A stretch of 64,000 nucleotides of DNA from Photobacterium lipolyticum (GCF_003026475.1 NZ_PYMC01000002.1:248001-312000), one strand, 5' to 3'; shown: positions 26,611-35,574, numbered from the stretch's first letter. Program-made: numbers and translations. Notes: a model not told the origin generated them from the letters alone.

Positions 26611-27768
26611 ATGGAACAGCATCAATTCGATTATAAAAAGCAGAGCCAATTCTTCGTCAATAATATTGTCGAATCAGCAATTCGGGTCGGCCTGCTTTTC
26701 ATCTTAATTGTATGGTCATTTGGTATCGTCAAACCCTTTCTGATCCCCGTTTTATGGGGGGCAATCATCGCCGTTGCCCTGATGCCTCTGACCTTAAAAC
26801 TTGAGGCCCTGTTTAAAGGCAGGCGTGGGCTTGCCGCTACGATGATCGCACTCATTGGTATAACGTTATTCGTCGTGCCGTTTGTCTTGTTCACTATCTC
26901 GCTCATCGAAGCTATTGAAGGGATCAGTACTACGATTAGTTCAGGCACATTTAAAATCCCCGGTCCGACTGAGAAAGTGGCAGAGGTCCCTATCATCGGA
27001 CAGCAGCTCTTCGATATCTGGCAGCTGTTTTCAACAAATTTGGAGAAAGCTTTTACCCGTTTTCTCCCTCAGCTTACTTCTGGTATTACTGCGTTAGCCT
27101 CGCTCGTGGGTAGCAGTATTGTCAGTGTGCTAATGTTTGTTATCTCTCTCTTTATTTCAGCTGCGTTTATGGCTCACGCCAGCAGTATTTCCCAATCAAT
27201 TAACGCCCTTTCGATACGGATTGCAGGCAATAGCGGTGCTGAATGGACATCACTCTGCACTGCAACTATCCGGAGTGTATTGCTAGGGGTTGTTGGGGTT
27301 GCCTGTATTCAGGCTCTTTTGGTCGGTATCGGGGTATTTGCGATTGGATTACCGGCAGCCGGATTAGTCACCGTATTAGTATTATTACTGGCAATCGCTC
27401 AGCTGCCCGCTTTACTTGTGGTCGCACCCGTTATTGCTTATGTCTATTCCATTCACGATACAACAACCGCGACCATTTTTACTGTTTGGAGTCTGTTAGC
27501 CGGGTTAAGTGACAATTTCTTAAAACCCCTGCTAATGGGCCGCGGTTTGGATATTCCCATGCCGGTGATCTTAATCGGTGCTATTGGCGGCATGATAGTA
27601 TCCGGTCTTCTGGGATTGTTTATAGGGCCGGTCGTTCTGGCGATCTGGTATCAGCTGTTCATTACATGGATGCACGAGTCTGAATCAGCCACTGAATCCA
27701 AAGAACAAGCAAACGCGACAGATCAGCCACCATTATCTGAAGGGGCTTCATTACCACCAAAACTCTAA
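26611..27768 (+). CDS. AI-2E family transporter (PerM/YdiK-like)
   Basis: A 385-residue polytopic inner-membrane protein of the AI-2E/PerM family. Hydrophobic helices lie at about 18-38, 40-58 and 70-92, with five more between 155 and 350. Conserved family stretches are VKPFLIPVLWGAIIAVAL near the start and SDNFLKPLLMGRGLDIPMPVIL with GLFIGPVVLAIWYQL near the end. Members include exporters of autoinducer-2 and Na+/H+ antiporters; the substrate here is unknown. GAGG precedes the ATG. The C-terminal 35 residues are polar and probably cytoplasmic. Confidence 0.9.
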   Translation: MEQHQFDYKKQSQFFVNNIVESAIRVGLLFILIVWSFGIVKPFLIPVLWGAIIAVALMPLTLKLEALFKGRRGLAATMIALIGITLFVVPFVLFTISLIEAIEGISTTISSGTFKIPGPTEKVAEVPIIGQQLFDIWQLFSTNLEKAFTRFLPQLTSGITALASLVGSSIVSVLMFVISLFISAAFMAHASSISQSINALSIRIAGNSGAEWTSLCTATIRSVLLGVVGVACIQALLVGIGVFAIGLPAAGLVTVLVLLLAIAQLPALLVVAPVIAYVYSIHDTTTATIFTVWSLLAGLSDNFLKPLLMGRGLDIPMPVILIGAIGGMIVSGLLGLFIGPVVLAIWYQLFITWMHESESATESKEQANATDQPPLSEGASLPPKL

Positions 27769-27817
27769 TGACCAGTAGGGATAATCACTAAACGGCAAAA
27801 AAACTTTAAAAACAACA

Positions 27818-27845
27818 GCTTGACAGATTACTTCAAGCCTTTTCA
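27818..27845 (+). terminator. Possible terminator after the AI-2E transporter
   Basis: GCTTGA (27818-27823) and TCAAGC (27833-27838) form a six-base stem with a nine-base loop, followed by CTTTTC. It is a weak hairpin but correctly placed 50 bases after the stop of the plus-strand gene and before the convergent gene. Confidence 0.45.
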
Positions 27846-27884
27846 TTAGAATTAATTGAGCTGGTCTTTCATCAGCATCTTCAT

Positions 27885-28655
27885 TTATTCTGTCAGATCG
27901 GTATCTATCCAGTATTTCGACCCTGAAATATTGGCATCGATCAACAGCCCTTTTGCACCAATCTGGTAGATTGCCATTCCACCGTTGTATTTAGCGGTTA
28001 ACTCAGCACTTTCAGTACCCGCAACGACACCCATCTCTGATGTTGCTTCCCAGCCTTCACCTGCAAAACTGTCAAAGGTCTTTTGATCTTCAAAAAAGAT
28101 CACTTGCTGATAAAACTTGCCACCAAAGCCCGCGGCCAATCCTGCCCCGAACATCTTCATATAAGTATGGCTGTTTGTTTTACGATTTATCGCAACCCCC
28201 GCCCCCTGATTGGTATGAAGCAGCAATGAGAATTGACGAGAATCGAACACCGCATAACCGTAGGCTGCATCAAACAATAACTTTGCTGAAGGCTGTTCAT
28301 TGAACAACCGAACCAAAGCAGTATCGGCCATGATATTTAGTGCTTCGCGAGCTTCGGCTGGCGTCTCCGGTTTTAGCATTTCATCTAGTTTGGCCTCACC
28401 GGCATCAAGCCATTCCTTACCTGTTTCAATAGAACTGTCGGTCCACTCACCGGCAGTATTAAATGCGTCTTCCCCCCAATCGGACACTGAATCCCATGTT
28501 TCTTTAGAGAAGTCCGATACACTTTCCCAGGCTTGTTTACTACTTTCGCTGACTTTAGTGCCAATATCTGACGCTGTTTCCTTAAACTTTTCCCAACTCG
28601 CATGGGCAGGCAAAACGAACAGACTCAGCGCAACAACAACGGCTCGGTATTTCAC
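27885..28655 (-). CDS. SYLF (YSC84-like) domain lipid-binding exported protein
   Basis: A 256-residue protein with a signal peptide ending AHA, a helical N-terminal stretch of near-repeats built on Trp-[ED]-[KS]-[FV]-[KS] (about residues 22-90, with several WESVSDF/WDSVSDW copies) and a C-terminal SYLF domain (about 110-256; YGYAVFDS, GAGVAINRKTNSHTYMKMFGA, GFGGKFYQQ). SYLF proteins bind lipid or actin in eukaryotes; bacterial ones are periplasmic with unclear function. The start is taken as GTG at 28655, preceded by AGAGGG, because the signal peptide begins there; a longer frame to 28718 adds 21 unlikely residues. Confidence 0.85.
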   Translation of the reverse strand: MKYRAVVVALSLFVLPAHASWEKFKETASDIGTKVSESSKQAWESVSDFSKETWDSVSDWGEDAFNTAGEWTDSSIETGKEWLDAGEAKLDEMLKPETPAEAREALNIMADTALVRLFNEQPSAKLLFDAAYGYAVFDSRQFSLLLHTNQGAGVAINRKTNSHTYMKMFGAGLAAGFGGKFYQQVIFFEDQKTFDSFAGEGWEATSEMGVVAGTESAELTAKYNGGMAIYQIGAKGLLIDANISGSKYWIDTDLTE

Positions 28656-28763
28656 AGCAGCACCCTCTTTGTAAGGCCGATAGCCAGATAAATGGCTATC
28701 GGTATCAAAGTGACTCAAAAAGAGAAGTTAAACCTGAAAAGAAAGGAATTAACCCGGTTGGTA

Positions 28764-29297
28764 TTACTTCTGCTTTGGACGGAATGGCTTAATAACTTCC
28801 TCATTACACTCAAAGTATGGGCCTTCCATCAGGTCGATACAATAAGGTATAGCAGGAAAAACCGCATCCAGACACTCACGGATAGATTTCGGCTTACCCG
28901 GCAGGTTTACAATCAGGCTATTGCCGCGAAGACCCGCTGTCTGACGAGACAGAATTGCCGTCGGTACAAACTTCAGTGATTCAGCGCGCATGAGTTCGCC
29001 AAAACCTGGCATCATACGATCACATACCGCTTCGGTTGCTTCCGGTGTCACATCGCGCTTTGCCGGACCAGTACCACCAGTTGTCACAATCAGGCTGCAG
29101 TTCTGCTCATCGGCCATTTTGATCAATGTTGCTTCAATCACATCTTGCTCATCCGGGATCACTTCATACACTGGCTCCCAAGGTGACGTCAGATAGTCAT
29201 TCAAAGTATCGATAATCGCCAGACCAGAAATATCTTCGTAAACGCCCGCACTTGCACGGTCACTGACTGTCACAATACCGATTTTCGCTTTGCTCAT
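28764..29297 (-). CDS. mog: Molybdopterin adenylyltransferase MogA
   Basis: A 177-residue enzyme that activates molybdopterin with ATP before molybdate insertion in molybdenum cofactor synthesis. The N-terminus IGIVTVSDRASAGVYEDISG, the TTGGTGPAKRDVTPEAT motif that binds the pterin and nucleotide, and AGLRGNSLIVNLPGKPKSIRE are the conserved MogA/MoaB blocks, in the MogA-type order and length. No other moa/moe gene is adjacent. It lies upstream of the SYLF gene on the same strand, with a 108-base gap to that gene's start. Confidence 0.95.
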   Translation of the reverse strand: MSKAKIGIVTVSDRASAGVYEDISGLAIIDTLNDYLTSPWEPVYEVIPDEQDVIEATLIKMADEQNCSLIVTTGGTGPAKRDVTPEATEAVCDRMMPGFGELMRAESLKFVPTAILSRQTAGLRGNSLIVNLPGKPKSIRECLDAVFPAIPYCIDLMEGPYFECNEEVIKPFRPKQK

Positions 29298-29677
29298 GTG
29301 TTATCCCTCAGACCCTGATGGCCTTGCATGTCAATTTCAGCTCCTACGCCCATACCTGTCGATTTCGAATCTGAGATAGGCAGCATAGAAGTATCAAAAA
29401 ACGTGTTTGAATGATTTGAGATGCAAGTTTAAGGAATAACGGCAAGAGGTTAAAGAGGCTGGCTCAAGATAATAATATCAATCAATTAAAAACATCATTT
29501 CTTGAATACCACAAATATAAACCAATCGCTTACAAACTTGACACCCTCAATTTCAAAATTTTTTTACAAATGATAGCTTTACCACTCTAAGCTATTGTAT
29601 AAAAGAGGTAAATTTGCAATCATCAGACATATAAATAAAACCACACCCACAAATAGACAAATGATATCAGTCGGCAC
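29298..29677. other. Upstream region of the kinase-ECF operon
   Basis: This 380-base region holds the divergent promoters of mog and the kinase operon. TTGACA at 29538-29543 is a perfect -35 hexamer, but the -10 position carries only TTTTTAC. TATAAA at about 29608-29613 is another possible -10 box. Immediately before the kinase a six-codon frame (29661-29681) ends in a TGA that overlaps the kinase ATG. No RNA gene was recognised. Confidence 0.35.
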
Positions 29678-31009
29678 ATGAATACAGATTTCAGCATTGG
29701 AACCACTGAACTTTTTTATGATTTGTTGGATTTAACCGAGCAAGAGCAACAAATCTATCTTAACGAGTTAAAATCGACGTCTCCGTCAAAATATCATCAA
29801 ATCATCCAACTTTTCCGGGCTGATAAACAGAGTCTTCATCGTGAACAGTCATGGCTTAATTTATTCAGTCATAGCGCAAATGAATTGGTGAATGAAACCC
29901 CTATTCATCAATTATGCGATCAGCAAATAGGGAAATATCGACTTACCCACCCACTAGGACAAGGAGGAATGGGAGTCGTTTATGCCGGGATCCGCAATGA
30001 TGGAACATTTGAGCAGGCAGTCGCGATCAAGTTTCTTCAGCCTTCCCTGTTTCCATTTTCGGGTAAAGAACTAATCTATCGCGAAGCACAAATGCTCGCA
30101 CGTTTGAACCACCCCTATATCGCTAAAGTCTATGACGGTGGGATCCACCAGGATCTCTACTCATACATAGTGATGGAAAAAGTCGACGGTATCGATCTGC
30201 AGAAATATTTAGCTCAGCATCCACTCCCTCTAAAACAAAGGGTGCAGTTACTGATCGATATTTGTCAGGCGGTTCACCATGCTCACCAGTTTCAGGTCAT
30301 CCATGCTGATCTGAAACCTGAAAACATTCTGATCGATGTCAATATCAAACCCAAACTACTCGATTTCAATCTCGGACAGCGAGTCAAAAACAGTCCTGAT
30401 GATCAGCAAAATATTGTGGCGTTTAGCCGTCTGTTTGCCAGTCCGGAGCAACTTGAAGGTGAATACCTGACGAGCCAGAGTGACATCTATTCGTTAGGAA
30501 AGCTGGCCGAATGGCTGTTATTAAAGAATGAAAAATCTCCTGCCGCCGACTTAGCCCTGATCATTCAGCGTGCCACCCAAGATCAGGCCGAGAAAAGATA
30601 CAGCTCGGCCCAGGCGCTTGCCGACGATTTACGCAACATTCTTTGCAAGCAACCTATTGAAATGCGATCTCATCAAAAAAGCTATGTGGCGAAACGCTTT
30701 TTGCAGCGCCATCCGGTAAGTTCGTGCTTAGCAGGCATCAGTCTCTGCGCTGTTATTCTCTTCATTCATTTACTGACTAAAGCCAATCAACAACTGATCA
30801 CAGAAAAAGCGGTTGCCGAAGACATGGTCTACGAAATGACTTCTCTGCTTTATCATGGCAAGGGGCCTGAAAATAACGCGCTTTCCATGGAACGTATGTT
30901 GGAACTGACTCGACGGCGGGTTCTCAGTAACCCCGACTTACCGGTCGAATTAAAACAAAAAATGCTGCTCGCAATGATGACTCCTCAGTCACAAGCAAAA
31001 CATAATTGA
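29678..31009 (+). CDS. Membrane-anchored serine/threonine protein kinase
   Basis: A 443-residue Hanks-type kinase with an N-terminal helical extension (1-85) of the kind seen in ECF-linked kinases. The kinase domain (about 90-330) has a glycine loop LGQGGMGVVYAG, ATP Lys in VAIKFLQP, a catalytic loop HADLKPEN (HRD changed to HAD, Asp kept) and a DFN in place of DFG in KLLDFNLGQRV. A single transmembrane helix near 353-372 and a short outer or C-terminal tail follow. The Mg-binding Asp is kept, so activity is plausible. The operon with an ECF sigma factor suggests that it phosphorylates and activates that sigma, as PknT does for EcfP in Vibrio parahaemolyticus. Confidence 0.9.
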   Translation: MNTDFSIGTTELFYDLLDLTEQEQQIYLNELKSTSPSKYHQIIQLFRADKQSLHREQSWLNLFSHSANELVNETPIHQLCDQQIGKYRLTHPLGQGGMGVVYAGIRNDGTFEQAVAIKFLQPSLFPFSGKELIYREAQMLARLNHPYIAKVYDGGIHQDLYSYIVMEKVDGIDLQKYLAQHPLPLKQRVQLLIDICQAVHHAHQFQVIHADLKPENILIDVNIKPKLLDFNLGQRVKNSPDDQQNIVAFSRLFASPEQLEGEYLTSQSDIYSLGKLAEWLLLKNEKSPAADLALIIQRATQDQAEKRYSSAQALADDLRNILCKQPIEMRSHQKSYVAKRFLQRHPVSSCLAGISLCAVILFIHLLTKANQQLITEKAVAEDMVYEMTSLLYHGKGPENNALSMERMLELTRRRVLSNPDLPVELKQKMLLAMMTPQSQAKHN

Positions 31010-31053
31010 TGCAACAACAACAACAACAACAACAACAACGTAAACCTGGTTAG
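31009..31053 (+). CDS. Poly-glutamine mini-ORF linking kinase and lipoprotein genes
   Basis: ATG at 31009 overlaps the kinase stop (TGATG). The frame reads Met, nine CAA codons (Gln), Arg-Lys-Pro-Gly and a TAG at 31051-31053. That TAG overlaps the TAGGAAA ribosome binding site of the next gene. Both junctions suggest translational re-initiation rather than a functional peptide. The CAA run (31012-31038) is a trinucleotide repeat whose length can change without shifting the frame, so it could tune coupling but would not act as an on/off phase switch. Confidence 0.45.
   Translation: MQQQQQQQQQRKPG
31012..31039 (+). repeat. CAA trinucleotide microsatellite, nine units
   Basis: A perfect run of nine CAA triplets plus one C between two coupled genes, the only long simple repeat seen in the window. 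Such runs vary in length by slippage during replication. Confidence 0.85.
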
Positions 31054-31062
31054 GAAACGACA

Positions 31063-32544
31063 ATGCAATTAAGAACGGTAATGCTCCCCTCGCTGCTCAC
31101 ACTTTTGGTAGGGTGCAGCCAGCATATCCCAGAAAAAGCAGCATTAACCGGCTATTTTATCGACGCCCCGGTGACAGGGCTCTATTACAGCACCAGCTCA
31201 AATTTAGAAGGGATGACAAATAAAGGAGCCTATGAGTATCGTCAAGGGGATACTGTTACCTTCTACCTAGGCCAGAATGCTCAGGCGATGCCCCTGACAA
31301 AAGTCTCACCGCAAGAAATTACGACGCCTTACTCCAGCAGCACAACGCCAAGCCGTACCGTTAATATGACCCGGCTACTACTCTCATTAGACAGCCAACC
31401 TGCCAGCAGTGATGAAATCGTTCTTGCAAGCCATTTGCTGTCTCAGCCTGATTTCCAACAAAAACTGAAAACTATCGACCTGAATAATCTGGATGTGACC
31501 AGCAAAGATCTCGGTATCGATATTGTCTCGATGGAAACGGCTGTCACGCATTTGGCCGCCAGCCAGCAGTACATTCAAGATAATTTCAGCTCAGACAAAA
31601 TCATCTATGCACCAATGGATAAAACCTTCGTCTATGTTTCAATCAAACGTCGCGATTATCAGGGAAAGCTATGTTATTACGATACTGCAAGAGCGAATGA
31701 ACCCGATTACTACGGACCTATCGGCCGCATTAAATACAGTATCAATTCTGATGGCATTATCATTCATCCGGGGACCGGTGATTATTTTGGCAGTAATGAT
31801 GGTTCAATCAGCAGTTGCGAGCTCAACATTCAATACCAAACAATCGCAGCAGAATCTGAATCCTGGCAAACATTAGACAATATTCCCGGTGTGATCGGGT
31901 GTGCAAGAACGGGATGCAGCCGAAGTTATTTAAATGGCTATAAAATCCAAAGCCACGATGATGAAGGTGACTGGAAATACCGGACGATTGCACATAGCTT
32001 CAACGAGACCACTCAGCTCATCATGGAATCAACCCAGGGGCTAGGTAAAAACGAGCATGTTCAGCACAGTAATCACGCCGAGTTATTAAGGTTCACCTTA
32101 CCGGATACCGCACCTGAACTTATCAATATGCAAGGGATCTGGCAACTGACTCAATATAATCCCGATAGCCTGGAACCACGGCAGCAATGTTTACTGATAA
32201 AAGGCAATCGTATCTACCAGGCCAATACTCAAGCCGATGATTGCATGCAACTGAATGATATTAATTTCAACAAAGATATCAGTAAGCAATATGCTGATAT
32301 GTGGTGGATGCAACAAGGGCCAACCAATCCAACGCTGGCACAACTAAATACTCCTGTAAAATGGTATGACAAGACTGAGCAACCGCATATCACCAGCTGG
32401 GAATACCTGCCGACAGGAAATCAATGGGATTTAGGGATTTTATACCGCCTACAACAAAAGATTGTGGCCGATGATTTTGGCCGGGAGCAACTGGAAACCA
32501 TAGCTATCTCAGAACTGCATAAGTTAGGTGATCGTCATGGTTGA
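31063..32544 (+). CDS. Lipoprotein of the kinase-ECF operon
   Basis: A 493-residue lipoprotein: the signal peptide ends in the lipobox LVGC (Cys at residue 18). The mature N-terminus has FIDAPVTGLYYSTSS followed by GAYEYRQGDTVTFYLG, a motif frequent at the start of gammaproteobacterial surface lipoproteins. The rest (about 190-490) is beta-rich with several Trp and paired Cys residues and is unrecognised. Coupled to the kinase upstream through the mini-ORF and overlapping the sigma factor gene downstream, it could be the sensor or the main client of the signalling pair. TAGGAAA lies eight bases before the ATG. Confidence 0.8.
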   Translation: MQLRTVMLPSLLTLLVGCSQHIPEKAALTGYFIDAPVTGLYYSTSSNLEGMTNKGAYEYRQGDTVTFYLGQNAQAMPLTKVSPQEITTPYSSSTTPSRTVNMTRLLLSLDSQPASSDEIVLASHLLSQPDFQQKLKTIDLNNLDVTSKDLGIDIVSMETAVTHLAASQQYIQDNFSSDKIIYAPMDKTFVYVSIKRRDYQGKLCYYDTARANEPDYYGPIGRIKYSINSDGIIIHPGTGDYFGSNDGSISSCELNIQYQTIAAESESWQTLDNIPGVIGCARTGCSRSYLNGYKIQSHDDEGDWKYRTIAHSFNETTQLIMESTQGLGKNEHVQHSNHAELLRFTLPDTAPELINMQGIWQLTQYNPDSLEPRQQCLLIKGNRIYQANTQADDCMQLNDINFNKDISKQYADMWWMQQGPTNPTLAQLNTPVKWYDKTEQPHITSWEYLPTGNQWDLGILYRLQQKIVADDFGREQLETIAISELHKLGDRHG

Positions 32545-33106
32545 TCGTCATTTAGAGGGGGCATTAGAAGCGTGGCAAAGCGGTTCTCCTGATGCAGAAA
32601 ACCAGCTTTATCAGCTGGCTTATCAGCATTTACGCACGCTGGCCAGCCAGGAACGACACCGTATCGCCGGAAAATTTGGCGATGATAATACGGTATTGCA
32701 AGATTGTGTAAACAGTACCACCGCACTGCTCCACGATGCCTACCTCAAACTGAGCGTCAGTGATAAACAGGATATCAAGCACAGCCGACATTTTTACCTG
32801 ATGGCAACGAAGATCATGCGGCAAATTCTGTTCGATCAAGCTCGCCATTTACGGGCGAAGAAACGACAGCACACCGTGCCGAATCAAGATAAAACTGAGA
32901 TTGATTTACTGTCGCTCACTACCATGGATAAGGCGTTGGACAAATTGGAGGTCCGTTATCCTCGCCAGGCAAACGCCATAAAACTTAAATATTTAATGGG
33001 AATGAAGAATGATGAAATCAGCCAGCTATTAGAATGCAGCGCAAGTTTGATTGATAAAGATCTCCGCTTTGCCCGCAGCTGGCTTCAGCTTCAGGTTTCT
33101 CAATAA
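32537..33106 (+). CDS. ECF sigma factor linked to a Ser/Thr kinase (ECF43/EcfP-like)
   Basis: A 189-residue sigma factor with regions 2 (about 12-85) and 4 (about 125-185; LKYLMGMKNDEISQLLECSASLIDKDLRFA helix-turn-helix). In region 2.2, where canonical ECFs carry an acidic motif for core-polymerase binding, this protein has NSTTALLHDAYLKL with Ser60, Thr61 and Thr62. In ECF43-type factors a threonine at this place is phosphorylated to make the factor active. No anti-sigma gene is present, which fits kinase control. The start at 32537 overlaps the lipoprotein stop by eight bases and has AGGTGA in front; a GTG at 32528 is an alternative. Confidence 0.88.
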   Translation: MVDRHLEGALEAWQSGSPDAENQLYQLAYQHLRTLASQERHRIAGKFGDDNTVLQDCVNSTTALLHDAYLKLSVSDKQDIKHSRHFYLMATKIMRQILFDQARHLRAKKRQHTVPNQDKTEIDLLSLTTMDKALDKLEVRYPRQANAIKLKYLMGMKNDEISQLLECSASLIDKDLRFARSWLQLQVSQ

Positions 33107-33115
33107 CTTCCTTAA

Positions 33116-33140
33116 TGCCGCTCACTTTACGTGAGCGGCA
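33116..33140. terminator. Strong hairpin between convergent genes
   Basis: TGCCGCTCAC (33116-33125) and GTGAGCGGCA (33131-33140) form a perfect ten-base stem with a five-base loop, between the stop codons of the sigma factor and the peptidase-like lipoprotein. It has no T-tract but is well placed as a bidirectional terminator. Confidence 0.65.
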
Positions 33141-33176
33141 CTACGCTAAGACGGCTTTGTATTCACCTAGAAGCTA

Positions 33177-34406
33177 CTAATCCTGTTCAGAGCAAAATGC
33201 TGAAGTACATAGAGGGATACCAGTAAGATTTAAGTTTCCCATAGCATGATTTTTTACGGTTACATTTACAGGACCATAAACTTTATCGGCACTGTCTAAT
33301 GCATATAATTCATAAGTGCCATCTTTAAATGTCTCAAGTCGAGATTCGTAGATCCCTTTGCTGTAATCCACAACGGATTCAATACTACCTGACATATAAT
33401 CATCGTTTTCAACGAATATCATGGCAAGATTGACGTCAGCCACGATAGAGCCTGTTGCTTGGTAATCAACTAACCAACCATCAATGATTTTATTTTGAAT
33501 ATAAGCTGGATCTTCCAAATCAGAAAGAGTCAAAGACAAGCCTTTATCTGACATCACAGTGTTAAACGCTACTTCGAATGGAAGATCTTTCGTTTTCCGA
33601 ATAACGTCAAGCAAATCAGCCTTTGTAACGCCTAATTTGTGAATCATATAATCAATAACAGTTGAGAAGCTTGCGTATTCCATGAATGAGTAATCAGGGT
33701 TATCAGCCCATAATGCGATTGTTTGACTGTGCAATTTGATGATGGCTGGCGCACCTACATTTTGGGTGAAGTCAGCCAGTTGTATCGCACCTAAAGTCTC
33801 AGCAGGTGAGCCCCAATTGTGGGCTATACCTTCATCAAACCAACGCTCAGATTTCAAGTATGCCTCAACGTCACCAAGCAACTCACTTGTTACCGTGTGA
33901 GTCAGTTCATGCTTTGCTAAGCGATAGTCTTCGACTGCATCATTTTCCGGGCTAAATTCAAATGCGTTCACATGACCCGCACCATTTCCAGTTTTTTTGC
34001 TATCGACACAAACAACCCATGGATTACTTTCATCTATATGAAGATCTGTTTCAGCATCAAGGTCGATTAAGGTCAGTAAGTCATTAAACGCGACTTGAGT
34101 AACACGAGCCGCTTTTTCAAGATTGGCGTCTGTCACACCGCTATCCATCACCCCAACTTTAAAATGTTCAGTTCGCAGAACTGCGCCTTCAATGCCCCCG
34201 TAAGTACCGCAGATATTAGCGTCGTCATTCACTGTGGGATTTACATTCGCCAATTTCGTTGCCAGCTCTTTCGATGATGTACTTTTCCCTGGGCTCACTG
34301 GATTATTGGCCGTTGTATCGCCACCAGTTGCACCACCACCACTGCCACCACCACAACCAACAAGGACTAAAGCAACCGATGCTGCAAGCAAACTTAATTT
34401 TTTCAT
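33177..34406 (-). CDS. Lipoprotein with HExxH metallopeptidase motif
   Basis: A 409-residue protein with a lipoprotein signal ending LVGC and a Gly/Ser-rich linker (CGGGSGGGATGG). The central region carries AKHELTHTVTSELLG, an HExxH zinc-binding motif, and about 20 residues later ERWFDEGIAHNWG, whose Glu is the third ligand expected for gluzincin-type (peptidase MA clan) enzymes. The C-terminus (about 330-409) looks like a small beta domain. It is therefore probably a surface or periplasmic metallopeptidase. The start at 34406 is preferred because the lipoprotein signal begins there and GGGAAG precedes it; the frame extends to 34463. Confidence 0.8.
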   Translation of the reverse strand: MKKLSLLAASVALVLVGCGGGSGGGATGGDTTANNPVSPGKSTSSKELATKLANVNPTVNDDANICGTYGGIEGAVLRTEHFKVGVMDSGVTDANLEKAARVTQVAFNDLLTLIDLDAETDLHIDESNPWVVCVDSKKTGNGAGHVNAFEFSPENDAVEDYRLAKHELTHTVTSELLGDVEAYLKSERWFDEGIAHNWGSPAETLGAIQLADFTQNVGAPAIIKLHSQTIALWADNPDYSFMEYASFSTVIDYMIHKLGVTKADLLDVIRKTKDLPFEVAFNTVMSDKGLSLTLSDLEDPAYIQNKIIDGWLVDYQATGSIVADVNLAMIFVENDDYMSGSIESVVDYSKGIYESRLETFKDGTYELYALDSADKVYGPVNVTVKNHAMGNLNLTGIPLCTSAFCSEQD

Positions 34407-34728
34407 TTTGTATTCTTCCCCAAATAGATGTGTGGCAATAGAGGCAAGGATATCTAATAACACAGACTGTACAAGGTACGTATTTTTCAGAAAAACACGT
34501 AAATTTTTTTATTATTTTTGTTAAAAAAAACAAATGTCCGTTATTTACATACAAACTCAGATTTATAACGGATTCGCCCGTTTATCAACAAGGAATCAGT
34601 CAGCTTTCACACCTTTATTGCTATAAAACTTACGGAGACTTACCAGAAAATTAACTAAGATTTTTTTAGAAAAAACTTATTCTAAATGCTGACAAAGCCC
34701 AGACCTTTGGAACTGGGCTTAAGCTCAA
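34407..34728. other. AT-rich spacer with terminator hairpin of the lipase gene
   Basis: About 320 bases between two minus-strand genes. AAGCCCAG (34695-34702) and CTGGGCTT (34713-34720) form an eight-base stem with a ten-base loop just after the lipase stop codon, a likely terminator although the T-tract is weak. The rest is AT-rich and should hold the promoter of the peptidase lipoprotein; no clear consensus was recognised. Confidence 0.45.
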
Positions 34729-35574
34729 TTACTCATCGTAATCCCACTTTTCAACAGCCGCGATATACTTATCTATATCATGATCATCGACGGCACCTAA
34801 ACTAGTCATTTTCTTCAGTGAATCAACCGCGCCTTCAATATAATCCATAAACCGGAACCAAAAGCCTGGGTCAGTATGAATTTGACCGTCAGCATCAATA
34901 TAACAACATTGCCCTACATGACTATAATTCATCACACGAGCAGGAACACGGGTGACAATATCCTCATTATTCTGGAATCGATGCAGACGATTCTTTGCTT
35001 CCGCATTAAAAATTCGTGCGGTAGAGCGCGTCATCGCTCGTGGTTGGCCGTAGGTGTAAACAGCGGTAAACTGTTTGTCTTCATTGATATATTTAGCAGC
35101 AGCAATCGTCGCCATTGCGCCACCTAAGCTGTGTCCAGCAAAGAAGACAGGACGCCTGTGCTTTGTTCCATTACCATCTTTGACTATCGCTTGTTTCAAT
35201 TCATTCAGATCTTTCTCCATCTCAGACCAAATACCATCAACCGACTCATAAAAGCCACGATGAAAATCACCGAACAACGCACTGACAGCAAATGCCCTTA
35301 AATTATCAACCCAGTCACCTATTTCATCGGTACCACGGAACACCACAGCAATGAACGAATCATGCTCCACCAGCATACCTTGGGCTGTATTTCGATCATA
35401 TCCGGTGACATTACGATACCCCGAATCATTAGCTTTAAGCTGCTGCAATATATAAGCTTCATGAGGCTTTTTATTCTTAGCATCAGTATCGCTATAAACG
35501 AGTTTTGACAACTTGGCCATCGCTAATGCATTGTGTCTATCAAGAGCTGACTTGTACTGTTTCACATTAATCAT
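34729..35574 (-). CDS. Class 3 lipase family protein
   Basis: A 281-residue alpha/beta hydrolase with the nucleophile elbow FAGHSLGGAMATIAA (Ser near residue 145), the oxyanion-side motif FIAVVFRGTDEIGDWVDNL typical of fungal-type class 3 lipases, and a YGQPRAMT strand with downstream Asp (NEDIVTRVP) and His (YSHVGQ) completing the triad. No signal peptide is seen, so it is cytoplasmic or exported by a leaderless route such as type VI secretion; the sequence does not decide. It is the last recognisably chromosomal gene before the mobile-element-rich region. Confidence 0.88.
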   Translation of the reverse strand: MINVKQYKSALDRHNALAMAKLSKLVYSDTDAKNKKPHEAYILQQLKANDSGYRNVTGYDRNTAQGMLVEHDSFIAVVFRGTDEIGDWVDNLRAFAVSALFGDFHRGFYESVDGIWSEMEKDLNELKQAIVKDGNGTKHRRPVFFAGHSLGGAMATIAAAKYINEDKQFTAVYTYGQPRAMTRSTARIFNAEAKNRLHRFQNNEDIVTRVPARVMNYSHVGQCCYIDADGQIHTDPGFWFRFMDYIEGAVDSLKKMTSLGAVDDHDIDKYIAAVEKWDYDE

